A stretch of 64,000 bases of DNA from positions 186,001-250,000 of the forward strand of contig NZ_JALDAY010000016.1 in assembly GCF_022698165.1 (NCBI RefSeq), in the 5' to 3' direction. Each line of letters begins with the position of its first letter. The stretch's first letter is position 1. The notes below the pieces were generated by a model, which searched no databases, was not told the DNA's origin, and saw nothing but the letters and a program-made list of their open reading frames with translations. The translations under genes were made by a program, and so were the position numbers. Below, piece by piece: positions 1 through 8,638 of this stretch. Source of the stretch: Streptomyces cylindrosporus (lineage in GTDB: Bacteria; Actinomycetota; Actinomycetes; Streptomycetales; Streptomycetaceae).

Positions 1-375
1 TTCGACGTCCATCAGGATCATCGCGTCCGCGAGCCCGCTGCCGGTGACCCGGCGCACGGCGTCCGGGCCCTCCTCGCCGGTCAGCAGCAGGACGTCGTAG
101 CCATGGGTCCGTGCCGTGGTGGCGACCGCGATGGCGATCTCCATCATCACCGGTACGTACATGTCGGTGCGCAGCGGGACCATCAGGGCGATGATGTTGG
201 AACGGCTGCTGGCCAGGGCCCGCGCGCCCGCGTTCGGGTGGTAGCCCAGTTCGCGGATGCTCTGCTCGACCCGCAGCCGGGTGGTCGCGGAGATGGACCG
301 CTTGCCGCTGAGGACATAGCTCACCGTGCTCGCCGAGACTCCGGCGTGCTGGGCGACCTCGGCGAGGGTGACCAT
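1..375 (-). CDS. LacI-family transcriptional regulator, partial (N-terminal 125 residues)
   Basis: This is the N-terminal part of a LacI/GalR-type repressor; the gene runs off the left edge. It starts with MVTLAEVAQHAGVS and continues with the typical LacI helix-turn-helix and hinge (residues 3-22, then a LSGKRSIS stretch and the hinge helix around NAGARALAS). The first strand of the periplasmic-binding-protein-like sugar domain follows (NIIALMVPL). It diverges from the GH12 glucanase gene, and two palindromes of the kind LacI proteins bind lie between them, so a role as local repressor of that gene, relieved by a cello- or xyloglucan-oligosaccharide, is a reasonable inference. The sugar pocket is outside the window, so the ligand cannot be read. 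Confidence 0.9.
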   Translation of the reverse strand, partial: MVTLAEVAQHAGVSASTVSYVLSGKRSISATTRLRVEQSIRELGYHPNAGARALASSRSNIIALMVPLRTDMYVPVMMEIAIAVATTARTHGYDVLLLTGEEGPDAVRRVTGSGLADAMILMDVE

Positions 376-390
376 CCAGCTCTCCCAGCG

Positions 391-408
391 GTGTGAAGCG
401 CTTCGACA
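391..408. promoter_or_regulatory. Probable LacI-type operator, imperfect copy
   Basis: The 10-bp palindrome GAAGCGCTTC (395-404) is flanked by GTGT and GACA, nearly the same as the perfect site at 482-499. It lies about 16 bp upstream of the lacI start, where binding would block the regulator's own transcription (inference). Confidence 0.55.
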
Positions 409-481
409 GTGCGCGTTGCGTATAGGGGTGGGTGTGAGGGTGGTTCGACACTAGCTCTGGCGGGCGTGGGTGTCCATAGGT

Positions 482-499
482 TGTCGAAGCGCTTCGACA
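482..499. promoter_or_regulatory. Probable LacI-type operator, perfect 18-bp palindrome
   Basis: TGTCGAAGCGCTTCGACA is a perfect 18-bp palindrome with the central CG common to LacI-family operators. It lies 113 bp upstream of the GH12 start and about 110 bp from the lacI start, and resembles the site at 391-408. It is the best candidate for the control element of the secreted glucanase. Confidence 0.65.
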
Positions 500-612
500 G
501 CAATTCTCTTACGAGGGTGTCGGTGCCGTGGGGGGGGCAACCTCCGGCGGGGTCGGCGGCCACTGAGAGGCCGTAGAGGTCGTAGACGAACCGTCCCCCG
601 GAAGGACCCCCG

Positions 613-1422
613 ATGCAACACCGCAGACCGCGCCTGTCCAAGAAGAGGAAGACCCTCCTCGCCTCCGCGGTCGCCCTCGCGGCGGCGGCCGGCGTGACCG
701 TTGCGCAGGCCGGCGAGACCGACAAGGAGTGCACCGCCTTCGACACGATCACCCTCGGCAAGTACTACGTGAACAACAACCTCTGGAACGAGGGGAAGTA
801 CACGGGCACCCAGTGCGTGTGGGCCAACTCCCGGTCGGGCTCGACGATCTCGTGGGGCACGGACTACAGCCTGGCGAACAGCTCCACCGGCAAGGACTAC
901 GACGTGAAGTCGTACGCGAGCACCGTGCTCGGCTGGCACTGGGGCTGGAAGGTCGACAAGGCGACGACCGGGCTGCCGATCCGGGTCGGCGACCGCAAGA
1001 AGGTGACCGCCACCTGGGACTTCTCCCTCCCGTCCAGCCCCGGCACCATGAACGTCTCGTACGACCTGTGGCTGCACGCCAAGAACACCGCGGACTGGCA
1101 GGACCAGCCCACCGACGAGATCATGATCTGGCTCAACCGGCAGGGCGGCGCGGGCCCCCTCGGCACCAAGTACGGCAGCGTCAGCCTCGGTGGGGCGATG
1201 TGGGACATCTACCAGGGGGACATCGGCTGGAACGTGTACTCCTTCGTCCGCCGCGCGAACGCCACCAGCGCCACCCTCGACCTGGACGACTTCACCCAGG
1301 CACTCGTCCGGCGCAAGCTGCTCTCCAACGACAAGTACGTCTCCGGCATCGAGTCCGGCACCGAGGTTTTCAAGGGAACCGGCCGCCTGGACACGAAGTC
1401 GTACTCCGTCAACATCGGCTGA
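613..1422 (+). CDS. Secreted glycoside hydrolase family 12 (endo-beta-1,4-glucanase or xyloglucanase)
   Basis: A 269-residue extracellular enzyme expected to cleave internal beta-1,4-glucan bonds in cellulose or xyloglucan. A twin-basic N-terminus (RPRLSKKRK) and an Ala-rich hydrophobic segment ending AQA at about residue 32 form a signal peptide. The mature part carries the GH12 hallmarks: NNLWN near residue 55, the nucleophile region DEIMIWLNRQGG (E169 predicted nucleophile) and GTEVFKGTG (E251 predicted acid/base). There is no carbohydrate-binding module or linker, so this is a single-domain enzyme. A GAAGGA ribosome-binding site precedes the ATG. The upstream palindromes and divergent LacI gene point to substrate-induced expression. 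Endoglucanase versus xyloglucanase cannot be settled by eye. Confidence 0.92.
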   Translation: MQHRRPRLSKKRKTLLASAVALAAAAGVTVAQAGETDKECTAFDTITLGKYYVNNNLWNEGKYTGTQCVWANSRSGSTISWGTDYSLANSSTGKDYDVKSYASTVLGWHWGWKVDKATTGLPIRVGDRKKVTATWDFSLPSSPGTMNVSYDLWLHAKNTADWQDQPTDEIMIWLNRQGGAGPLGTKYGSVSLGGAMWDIYQGDIGWNVYSFVRRANATSATLDLDDFTQALVRRKLLSNDKYVSGIESGTEVFKGTGRLDTKSYSVNIG

Positions 1423-1534
1423 ACGGGCGCGCGAAGGGTGGTGGGCTCGCCCCGGATCGGGTACATACGATCGAGTAGCACCCGTCGGTAACCAATTACG
1501 GTCCGAGATCCCGATTCGCGGCGAGGTGAGCCTC

Positions 1535-3478
1535 ATGTCCGCAAGCCCCACAGAATCTGCTGGACGCCCTACCGTCTCCGAACGTGAGGCCCGCCAGGTG
1601 GCCGAGGCGGCCCGGGAACAGGAGTGGCGCAAGCCCAGCTTCGCCAAGGAACTGTTCCTCGGCCGCTTCCGGCTCGACCTGGTCCACCCGCACCCCATGC
1701 CGACCGACGAGGCGGCCCAGCGCGGCGAGGAGTTCCTCGCCAAGCTCCGCGACTTCTGCGAGACCAAGGTCGACGGCGCCCTCATCGAGCGCGAGGCCCG
1801 CATCCCCGACGAGGTCATCAACGGCCTCAAGGAACTCGGCGCCTTCGGCATGAAGATCGACACCAAGTACGGCGGGCTCGGCCTCACCCAGGTGTACTAC
1901 AACAAGGCGCTGACGCTGGCCGGTTCGGCGTCCCCGGCGATCGGCGTGCTGCTGTCGGCGCACCAGTCGATCGGCGTACCGCAGCCGCTCAAGCTGTTCG
2001 GCACGACCGAGCAGAAGGAGCAGTTCCTGCCGCGCTGCGCCCGCACCGACATCAGCGCCTTCCTGCTCACCGAGCCCGACGTGGGCTCCGACCCGGCCCG
2101 CCTCGCGACCTCGGCCGTACCGGACGGGGACGACTACGTCCTCGACGGCGTGAAGCTGTGGACCACCAACGGTGTCGTGGCCGACCTGCTGGTCGTCATG
2201 GCGCGCGTCCCGAAGTCCGAGGGCCACAAGGGCGGCATCACCGCCTTCGTCGTCGAGACGAACTCGCCCGGCGTCACCGTCGAGAACCGCAACGCCTTCA
2301 TGGGCCTGCGCGGCATCGAGAACGGCGTCACCCGCTTCCACCAGGTCCGCGTCCCGGCGGCGAACCGTATCGGCCCGGAGGGCGCGGGCCTGAAGATCGC
2401 GCTCACCACCCTCAACACGGGCCGGCTCTCCCTCCCCGCCTCCTGTGTGGCCGCCGGCAAGTGGTGCCTGAAGATCGCCCGCGAGTGGTCGGCGGCGCGT
2501 GAGCAGTGGGGCAAGCCGATCGCCCACCACGAGGCCGTCGGCCAGAAGATCTCCTTCATCGCGGCGACGACCTTCGCGCTGGAGGCCGTACTGGACCTGT
2601 CCTCGCAGATGGCCGACGAGGACCGCAACGACATCCGCATCGAGGGCGCCCTCGCCAAGCTGTACGCGTCCGAGATGGCCTGGCTGATCGCCGACGAGCT
2701 GGTCCAGATCCGGGGCGGCCGCGGCTTCGAGACGGCGGAGTCGCTGCGGGCCCGCGGCGAACGGGCCGTCCCCGCCGAGCAGGTCCTGCGCGACCTCCGG
2801 ATCAACCGCATCTTCGAGGGCTCGACGGAGATCATGCACCTCCTGATCGCCCGCGAGGCCGTCGACGCCCACCTGTCCGTCGCCGGTGACCTCATCGACC
2901 CGGAGAAGTCCCTCCAGGACAAGGCGAAGGCGGGCGCGAACGCGGGCGTCTTCTACGCGAAGTGGCTGCCGAAGCTCGTCGCGGGACAGGGTCAACTCCC
3001 GTACTCCTACGGCGAGTTCAAACACGGAGTCGACCTCTCCCCGCACCTCCGCTACGTCGAACGCACCTCCCGCAAGCTGGCCCGCTCCACCTTCTACGCC
3101 ATGTCCCGCTGGCAGGGGAAGATGGAGACCAAGCAGGGCTTCCTGGGCCGGATCGTCGACATCGGCGCCGAGCTCTTCGCGATGAGCGCGGCCTGTGTCC
3201 GCGCCGAGCTCCTGCGCAGCCAGGGCGACCACGGCCGCGAGGCCTACCAGCTCGCCGACGCCTTCTGCCGTCAGTCCCGGCTGCGCGTCGAGGAACTCTT
3301 CGGGCGCCTGTGGAACAACACCGACGACCTCGACCGCAAGGTCGTCAAGGGCGTCATGTCCGGCACGTACGAATGGCTGGAGGAGGGCATCGTCGACCCG
3401 TCCGGCGAGGGCCTGTGGATCGCCGAGGCCGACCCCGGCCCGTCGAAGAAGGAGAACGTCCACCGCCCGATCCGCTGA
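1535..3478 (+). CDS. Acyl-CoA dehydrogenase, long form (647 aa)
   Basis: A flavoenzyme expected to oxidise an acyl-CoA to the 2,3-enoyl-CoA in fatty-acid breakdown, passing electrons to electron-transfer flavoprotein. The FAD/substrate signature FLLTEPDVGSDPARLAT is present, and E428 in IFEGSTEIMHLL is where the catalytic glutamate of the MCAD class sits. It is about 260 residues longer than short/medium-chain enzymes, with an extra helical C-terminal region as in very-long-chain (ACADVL/ACAD9-like) members. The ATG at 1535 was chosen for its GAGGTGAG ribosome-binding site and because the protein then begins in the usual polar leader. A strong hairpin follows the stop. Chain-length preference is not readable. 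Confidence 0.9.
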   Translation: MSASPTESAGRPTVSEREARQVAEAAREQEWRKPSFAKELFLGRFRLDLVHPHPMPTDEAAQRGEEFLAKLRDFCETKVDGALIEREARIPDEVINGLKELGAFGMKIDTKYGGLGLTQVYYNKALTLAGSASPAIGVLLSAHQSIGVPQPLKLFGTTEQKEQFLPRCARTDISAFLLTEPDVGSDPARLATSAVPDGDDYVLDGVKLWTTNGVVADLLVVMARVPKSEGHKGGITAFVVETNSPGVTVENRNAFMGLRGIENGVTRFHQVRVPAANRIGPEGAGLKIALTTLNTGRLSLPASCVAAGKWCLKIAREWSAAREQWGKPIAHHEAVGQKISFIAATTFALEAVLDLSSQMADEDRNDIRIEGALAKLYASEMAWLIADELVQIRGGRGFETAESLRARGERAVPAEQVLRDLRINRIFEGSTEIMHLLIAREAVDAHLSVAGDLIDPEKSLQDKAKAGANAGVFYAKWLPKLVAGQGQLPYSYGEFKHGVDLSPHLRYVERTSRKLARSTFYAMSRWQGKMETKQGFLGRIVDIGAELFAMSAACVRAELLRSQGDHGREAYQLADAFCRQSRLRVEELFGRLWNNTDDLDRKVVKGVMSGTYEWLEEGIVDPSGEGLWIAEADPGPSKKENVHRPIR

Positions 3479-3486
3479 CCCGACCC

Positions 3487-3532
3487 GACAGCGCGTTCCC
3501 CTCCCCGCCCCCCGAGAGGGGGACGCGCTGTC
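3487..3532 (+). terminator. Strong hairpin terminator after the acyl-CoA dehydrogenase
   Basis: A 17-bp stem (3487-3503 pairing with 3516-3532, with one G-T wobble) and a 12-nt C-rich loop. It separates the acyl-CoA dehydrogenase from dxr. There is no U-tract, as is common in Streptomyces. Confidence 0.75.
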
Positions 3533-3565
3533 CTCACACACCGTCCTTACGGCAACAATGGAGGG

Positions 3566-4819
3566 ATGAGCGACAGTCCAGCACCTCTCGCGGATCCACA
3601 CCTCGTCTACGACCCGGTGGCGGGCAGCGGCCCGAAGGACGTGGTGATCCTCGGCTCCACGGGCTCGATCGGGACCCAGGCCATCGACCTCGTGCTCCGC
3701 AACCCCGACCGGTTCCGGGTCACCGCGCTCTCCGCCAACGGCGGCCGGGTCGGCCTCCTCGCCGAGCAGGCGCACCGGCTCCGGGTGCGGACCGTCGCGG
3801 TCGCCCGCGAGGACGTCGTACCGCAGCTGCGCGAAGCGCTGAGCGGTCTGTACGGCGCCGGGGAGGCGCTGCCCGAGATCCTCGCCGGGCCCGACGCGGC
3901 CACCGCCCTCGCCGCCTCCGACTGCCACACCGTCCTCAACGGCATCACCGGCTCCATCGGGCTCGCCCCGACCCTCGCCGCCCTGGAGGCGGGCCGCACC
4001 CTCGCGCTCGCCAACAAGGAGTCGCTCATCGTCGGCGGCCCGCTGGTCAAGGCGCTCGCCAAGCCCGGTCAGATCATCCCGGTCGACTCCGAGCACGCGG
4101 CGCTGTTCCAGGCGCTCGCGGCGGGGACGAGAGCGGATGTGCGCAAGCTGGTCGTCACCGCCTCCGGCGGGCCCTTCCGCGGCCGTACGAAGGCCGAGCT
4201 GGCGGACGTGACCGTCGAGGACGCGCTCGCGCACCCCACCTGGGCCATGGGCCCGGTCATCACGATCAACTCCGCGACCCTCGTGAACAAGGGCCTGGAG
4301 GTGATCGAGGCACACCTCCTCTACGACATTCCCTTCAGCCGCATTGAGGTGGTCGTGCACCCCCAGTCGTATGTCCACTCGATGATTGAGTTCACGGACG
4401 GATCGACCATCGCCCAGGCGACGCCCCCCGACATGCGCGGGCCCATCGCCATCGGCCTCGGCTGGCCCGAGCGCGTCCCGGACGCGGCCCCGGCCTTCGA
4501 CTGGAGCAAGGCGTCGACGTGGGAGTTCTTCCCGCTCGACAATGACGCGTTCCCTTCGGTCAACCTTGCGAGGCACGTGGGTGAGCTCGCGGGCACCGCC
4601 CCGGCGGTGTTCAATGCGGCCAACGAGGAGTGCGTGGAGGCGTTCCGCACCGGCGCGCTGCCCTTCAACGGGATCATGGAGACGGTGACACGGGTGGTCG
4701 AGGAGCACGGCACCCCGCGTACGGGAACCTCACTCACCGTGTCGGACGTCCTCGAAGCGGAGACCTGGGCAAGGGCCCGGGCCAGGGAACTGACGGCGAT
4801 CGCGGAGGCGCGTGCATGA
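3566..4819 (+). CDS. dxr: 1-deoxy-D-xylulose 5-phosphate reductoisomerase
   Basis: The second step of the MEP isoprenoid pathway: NADPH-dependent rearrangement and reduction of DXP to MEP, in the cytoplasm. The NADPH loop GSTGSIG is at residues 30-36, followed by LANKES (148-153) and the metal-binding PVDSEH (D174, E176). The length of 417 residues is normal. The ATG follows a GGAGGG ribosome-binding site. The last four bases overlap the rseP start (ATGA), so the two are translationally coupled, and ispG lies just beyond, so two MEP enzymes are close together. Confidence 0.97.
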   Translation: MSDSPAPLADPHLVYDPVAGSGPKDVVILGSTGSIGTQAIDLVLRNPDRFRVTALSANGGRVGLLAEQAHRLRVRTVAVAREDVVPQLREALSGLYGAGEALPEILAGPDAATALAASDCHTVLNGITGSIGLAPTLAALEAGRTLALANKESLIVGGPLVKALAKPGQIIPVDSEHAALFQALAAGTRADVRKLVVTASGGPFRGRTKAELADVTVEDALAHPTWAMGPVITINSATLVNKGLEVIEAHLLYDIPFSRIEVVVHPQSYVHSMIEFTDGSTIAQATPPDMRGPIAIGLGWPERVPDAAPAFDWSKASTWEFFPLDNDAFPSVNLARHVGELAGTAPAVFNAANEECVEAFRTGALPFNGIMETVTRVVEEHGTPRTGTSLTVSDVLEAETWARARARELTAIAEARA

Positions 4820-6120
4820 CGACCTTGATGATGATCCTCGGCATAGTCGTCTTCGCGTTCGGCCTGCTGGTCTCGATCGCGTGGCACGAGCTGGGGCACC
4901 TGTCCACGGCCAAGCTCTTCGGCATCCGCGTGCCCCAGTACATGGTCGGCTTCGGCCCGACCATCTGGTCGCGCAAGAAGGGCGAGACCGAGTACGGGAT
5001 CAAGGCCGTCCCGTTCGGCGGCTACATCCGCATGATCGGCATGTTCCCGCCCGGCCCCGACGGCCAGCTCACCGCCCGCTCCACCTCGCCCTGGCGCGGC
5101 ATGATCGAGGACGCCCGCTCGGCCGCCTTCGAGGAGCTCAAGCCCGGCGACGAGACCCGCCTCTTCTACACCCGCGCCCCCTGGAAGCGGGTCATCGTGA
5201 TGTTCGCGGGCCCGTTCATGAACCTCATCCTGGCCGTGGCCCTGTTCTTCACGGTCCTGATGGGCTTCGGCATCTCCCAGCAGACCACCACGGTCAGCTC
5301 GGTCTCCCAGTGCGTCATCGCGCAGAGCGAGAACCGCGACACCTGCAAGAAGGGCGACGCGGCCTCCCCGGCCGCGGCGGCGGGCCTCAAGCCCGGCGAC
5401 AAGATCGTCTCCTTCGACGGGGTACGGACCGACGACTGGAACAAGCTCTCCGACCTGATCCGCTCCGACCCCGGCAAGAACGTCGCGATCGTCGTCGACC
5501 GCAAGGGCCAGGAGGTCACCCTCCACGCCACGATCGCCACCAACCAGGTCGCCAAGAAGGACTCCAGCGGCCAGATCGTCGAGGGCAAGTACGTCAGCGC
5601 CGGCTTCCTCGGCTTCAGCGCCGCCACCGGCATCGTCAAGCAGGACTTCGGCGAGTCCCTGACCTGGATGGGCGACCGCGTCGGCGACGCCGTCGACTCC
5701 ATCGCGGGCCTGCCCGGCAAGATCCCCGGCCTGTGGGACGCGGCCTTCGGCGACGGCAAGCGAGCGGCCGACTCCCCGATGGGCGTGGTCGGCGCGGCCC
5801 GGGTCGGCGGCGAGATCTTCACCCTGGACATCCCGGCCACCCAGCAGCTGGCGATGTTCGTGATGCTGGTCGCCGGCTTCAACCTCTCCCTGTTCCTGTT
5901 CAACATGCTCCCGCTGCTGCCGCTCGACGGCGGACACATCGCGGGGGCGCTGTGGGAGTCCCTGCGGCGGAACGTGGCGAAGGTTCTCAAGCGCCCGGAC
6001 CCGGGCCCGTTCGACGTGGCGAAGCTGATGCCGGTGGCCTATGTGGTGGCCGGGATCTTCGTCTGCTTCACGCTGCTCGTGCTGGTGGCGGACGTGGTTA
6101 ACCCGGTGAAAATCACCTAG
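4816..6120 (+). CDS. rseP: Site-2 intramembrane zinc metalloprotease (RseP/RIP family)
   Basis: A 434-residue polytopic membrane protease that cuts transmembrane substrates such as anti-sigma factors inside the bilayer. The zinc motif HELGH lies at residues 24-28 in the first membrane helix, and the third ligand is D371 in PLDGGHIAG in a C-terminal helix. A PDZ domain lies between them (around residues 170-260, including AAGLKPGDKIVSFDG). The substrate here is unknown. It overlaps dxr by 4 bp and a hairpin follows, so it probably ends that transcript. Confidence 0.95.
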   Translation: MTTLMMILGIVVFAFGLLVSIAWHELGHLSTAKLFGIRVPQYMVGFGPTIWSRKKGETEYGIKAVPFGGYIRMIGMFPPGPDGQLTARSTSPWRGMIEDARSAAFEELKPGDETRLFYTRAPWKRVIVMFAGPFMNLILAVALFFTVLMGFGISQQTTTVSSVSQCVIAQSENRDTCKKGDAASPAAAAGLKPGDKIVSFDGVRTDDWNKLSDLIRSDPGKNVAIVVDRKGQEVTLHATIATNQVAKKDSSGQIVEGKYVSAGFLGFSAATGIVKQDFGESLTWMGDRVGDAVDSIAGLPGKIPGLWDAAFGDGKRAADSPMGVVGAARVGGEIFTLDIPATQQLAMFVMLVAGFNLSLFLFNMLPLLPLDGGHIAGALWESLRRNVAKVLKRPDPGPFDVAKLMPVAYVVAGIFVCFTLLVLVADVVNPVKIT

Positions 6121-6137
6121 CCATGTGGAGTTCGTGA

Positions 6138-6164
6138 CGGCCCGGGACCCTCGGTTCCGGGCCG
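6138..6164 (+). terminator. Hairpin after rseP
   Basis: A 10-bp GC-rich stem, CGGCCCGGGA paired with its complement up to 6164 with one wobble, and a short loop containing TCGG. It is followed by TTCCTTTG and lies 17 bp after the rseP stop. Confidence 0.65.
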
Positions 6165-6287
6165 CCTTCCTTTGAGTGCGTTTGAAGGCGGGATGTGCTC
6201 GGGCCTGCGCGGGTGCCGTAATCTCGAAGCCTGGAGCCCGCTGTTCCGGGACCGGACCTTGATCCACGACTTGGGGTTGCACAGCAG

Positions 6288-7445
6288 ATGACTGCGATTT
6301 CTCTCGGCATGCCGTCCGTTCCGACCAGGGTTGCCGAGCGGCGGAAGAGCCGGCAGATCCAGGTCGGATCCGTCGCGGTCGGCGGCGACGCCCCGGTATC
6401 CGTGCAGTCGATGACCACGACCCGTACGTCCGACATCGGCGCGACCCTCCAGCAGATCGCCGAGCTCACCGCGTCCGGCTGCCAGATCGTCCGCGTGGCC
6501 TGCCCGACCCAGGACGACGCGGACGCGCTCGCGACCATCGCGAAGAAGTCGCAGATCCCGGTCATCGCCGACATCCACTTCCAGCCGAAGTACGTCTTCG
6601 CCGCCATCGAGGCCGGCTGCGCCGCGGTCCGGGTGAACCCGGGCAACATCAAGCAGTTCGACGACAAGGTCAAGGAGATCGCGCGGGCCGCCAAGGACCA
6701 CGGCACCCCGATCCGCATCGGCGTCAACGCCGGCTCCCTCGACCGGCGCCTGCTGCAGAAGTACGGCAAGGCGACCCCCGAGGCGCTCGTCGAGTCCGCC
6801 CTGTGGGAGGCCTCGCTCTTCGAGGAGCACGACTTCCGGGACATCAAGATCTCGGTGAAGCACAACGACCCGGTCGTGATGATCGAGGCCTACAAGCAGC
6901 TCGCCGCCCAGTGCGACTACCCGCTGCACCTCGGCGTCACCGAGGCGGGCCCGGCGTTCCAGGGCACGATCAAGTCGGCGGTGGCCTTCGGCGCGCTGCT
7001 CTCCCAGGGCATCGGCGACACGATCCGCGTGTCCCTCTCCGCACCTCCCGTGGAGGAGGTCAAGGTCGGCAACCAGATCCTGGAGTCGCTGAACCTCAAG
7101 CAGCGCGGCCTGGAGATCGTCTCCTGCCCCTCCTGCGGCCGCGCCCAGGTCGACGTCTACAAGCTCGCCGAAGAGGTCACGGCCGGCCTCACCGGCATGG
7201 AGGTCCCGCTCCGCGTCGCCGTCATGGGCTGTGTCGTCAACGGCCCCGGCGAGGCCCGCGAGGCCGACCTCGGCGTCGCCTCCGGCAACGGCAAGGGGCA
7301 GATCTTCGTCAAGGGCGAGGTCATCAAGACCGTCCCCGAGTCCAAGATCGTGGAGACCCTGATCGAGGAGGCCATGAAGCTGGCCGAGCAGATGGAGGCC
7401 GACGGCGTCACCTCCGGCGAGCCCGAGGTCTCCGTCGCGGGCTGA
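6288..7445 (+). CDS. ispG: 4-hydroxy-3-methylbut-2-en-1-yl diphosphate synthase (flavodoxin/ferredoxin)
   Basis: Converts MEcPP to HMBPP in the MEP pathway with an oxygen-sensitive [4Fe-4S] cluster. The cluster ligands are visible: C280 and C283 in SCPSCGRAQ, C315 in MGCVVNGPGEA and the conserved E322. The N-terminal TIM-barrel has the family motifs VQSMTTTRT and RVNPGNI. At 385 residues it is a normal bacterial, non-plant form. A gap of 167 bp with a hairpin separates it from rseP, so it probably has its own promoter. Confidence 0.97.
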   Translation: MTAISLGMPSVPTRVAERRKSRQIQVGSVAVGGDAPVSVQSMTTTRTSDIGATLQQIAELTASGCQIVRVACPTQDDADALATIAKKSQIPVIADIHFQPKYVFAAIEAGCAAVRVNPGNIKQFDDKVKEIARAAKDHGTPIRIGVNAGSLDRRLLQKYGKATPEALVESALWEASLFEEHDFRDIKISVKHNDPVVMIEAYKQLAAQCDYPLHLGVTEAGPAFQGTIKSAVAFGALLSQGIGDTIRVSLSAPPVEEVKVGNQILESLNLKQRGLEIVSCPSCGRAQVDVYKLAEEVTAGLTGMEVPLRVAVMGCVVNGPGEAREADLGVASGNGKGQIFVKGEVIKTVPESKIVETLIEEAMKLAEQMEADGVTSGEPEVSVAG

Positions 7446-7460
7446 CCCCGCCGTTCACTC

Positions 7461-7495
7461 CCACGCCCCGTCACATTCCCAGTGGCGGGGCGTTG
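7461..7495 (+). terminator. Hairpin after ispG
   Basis: The inverted repeat ACGCCCCG (7463-7470) and CGGGGCGT (7486-7493) with partly paired inner bases forms a GC-rich hairpin 15 bp after the ispG stop. Confidence 0.6.
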
Positions 7496-7735
7496 GCCTC
7501 CCGGCGGGCCCGCGCACCCGCCGCCTCCGCCTCGACGTGCCCACGACCTGGTCCGCCGCGACCGCCCCCGCCTTCCACCGACAGCTGCGGATCGACGAGA
7601 CACACGTGGGTTACGGCCACCCCACGGGCCACCGCTGACGCACCCGCTCTGCCGCGTCGCCGCACGGGGCGGCGCGGCACAAAATCGGCAGGTACAGTGC
7701 GGAGATCAGCGAACCCTCAGGGTGAGGTCCCGCAC

Positions 7736-8584
7736 GTGTTGACCCAGACCACCTCCCGGGTGCTCGAACCGAGCGACCTGGACGCCGCGCTCGCCGTCCT
7801 CGACCGCGAGCCGGTCGCGAACGCCTTCGTGACGTCCCGGGTGCAGGTCGCGGGCCTCGACCCGTGGCGGCTGGGCGGCGAGATGTGGGGCTACTACGAG
7901 GACGGCATGCTGACGTCCCTCTGCTACGCCGGCGCCAACCTGGTCCCGATCTGCGCCACCCCGCGCGCCGTGCGCGCCTTCGCGGACCGCGCGCGGAGGG
8001 CCGGCCGCCGCTGCTCCTCGATCGTCGGCCCGGCCGAGCCCACCGCCCAGCTGTGGCGCCTGCTCGAAGCCGGCTGGGGCCCGGCCCGCGAGGTCCGCGC
8101 CCACCAGCCGCTGATGGTCACCGACCGCATGCCCGCCGACATCGCCCCGGATCCGTACGTCCGCCGCATCCGCAAGGACGAGATGGAGACGATCATGCCG
8201 GCGTGCGTGGCGATGTTCACCGAGGAGGTGGGCGTCTCGCCGCTCGCGGGGGACGGCGGGCTGCTCTACCAGGCCCGGGTCGCCGAACTGGTCGGCTCCG
8301 GCCGCTCCTTCGCCCGCCTCGACGACCGGGGCAAGGTCGTCTTCAAGGCGGAGATCGGCGCGGCGACCCCGCAGGCCTGCCAGATCCAGGGCGTGTGGGT
8401 GGCCCCCGAGTACCGGGGGAGGGGCATCGCGGCCCCGGGCATGGCGGCGGTCCTGCGCTACGCCCTGGCGGACGTGGCCCCGATCGTCAGCCTCTACGTC
8501 AACGACTTCAACACCCCGGCGAGAAGGACGTACCACCGAGTCGGCTTCCAGGAGGTCGGCGCGTTCATGAGCGTTCTGTTCTAG
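7736..8584 (+). CDS. GNAT-family N-acetyltransferase with an N-terminal DUF4081-like domain
   Basis: A 282-residue cytoplasmic protein. The C-terminal half is a GNAT fold with the acetyl-CoA loop VWVAPEYRGRGIAAPGM followed by the terminal YVNDFNTPARRTYHRVGF. The N-terminal half (about residues 1-130) matches the actinobacterial DUF4081 pattern, including a REPVANAFVTSRV stretch. A GTG start at 7736 was chosen because GGTGAGG lies at the right distance. The substrate is unknown; conserved linkage to ispG and proS does not reveal one. Confidence 0.85.
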   Translation: MLTQTTSRVLEPSDLDAALAVLDREPVANAFVTSRVQVAGLDPWRLGGEMWGYYEDGMLTSLCYAGANLVPICATPRAVRAFADRARRAGRRCSSIVGPAEPTAQLWRLLEAGWGPAREVRAHQPLMVTDRMPADIAPDPYVRRIRKDEMETIMPACVAMFTEEVGVSPLAGDGGLLYQARVAELVGSGRSFARLDDRGKVVFKAEIGAATPQACQIQGVWVAPEYRGRGIAAPGMAAVLRYALADVAPIVSLYVNDFNTPARRTYHRVGFQEVGAFMSVLF

Positions 8585-8638
8585 CCGCTGTTCACAGTGC
8601 TGTTCTGAGGCTCGTACGGGACCTGTAGTCTCCCCCGC

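Noticed and set aside
1496..4708. A 1,070-residue minus-strand open frame across the acyl-CoA dehydrogenase and dxr
   Set aside because: Low-complexity Arg/Gly/Leu/Val-rich translation antisense to two genes with diagnostic motifs.
7486..7638. A plus-strand reading with GC-rich third positions ending VGYGHPTGHR before the acetyltransferase gene
   Set aside because: Only ~33 codons after its GTG, no ribosome-binding site, no recognised homologue; it overlaps the ispG terminator. Kept as non-coding.
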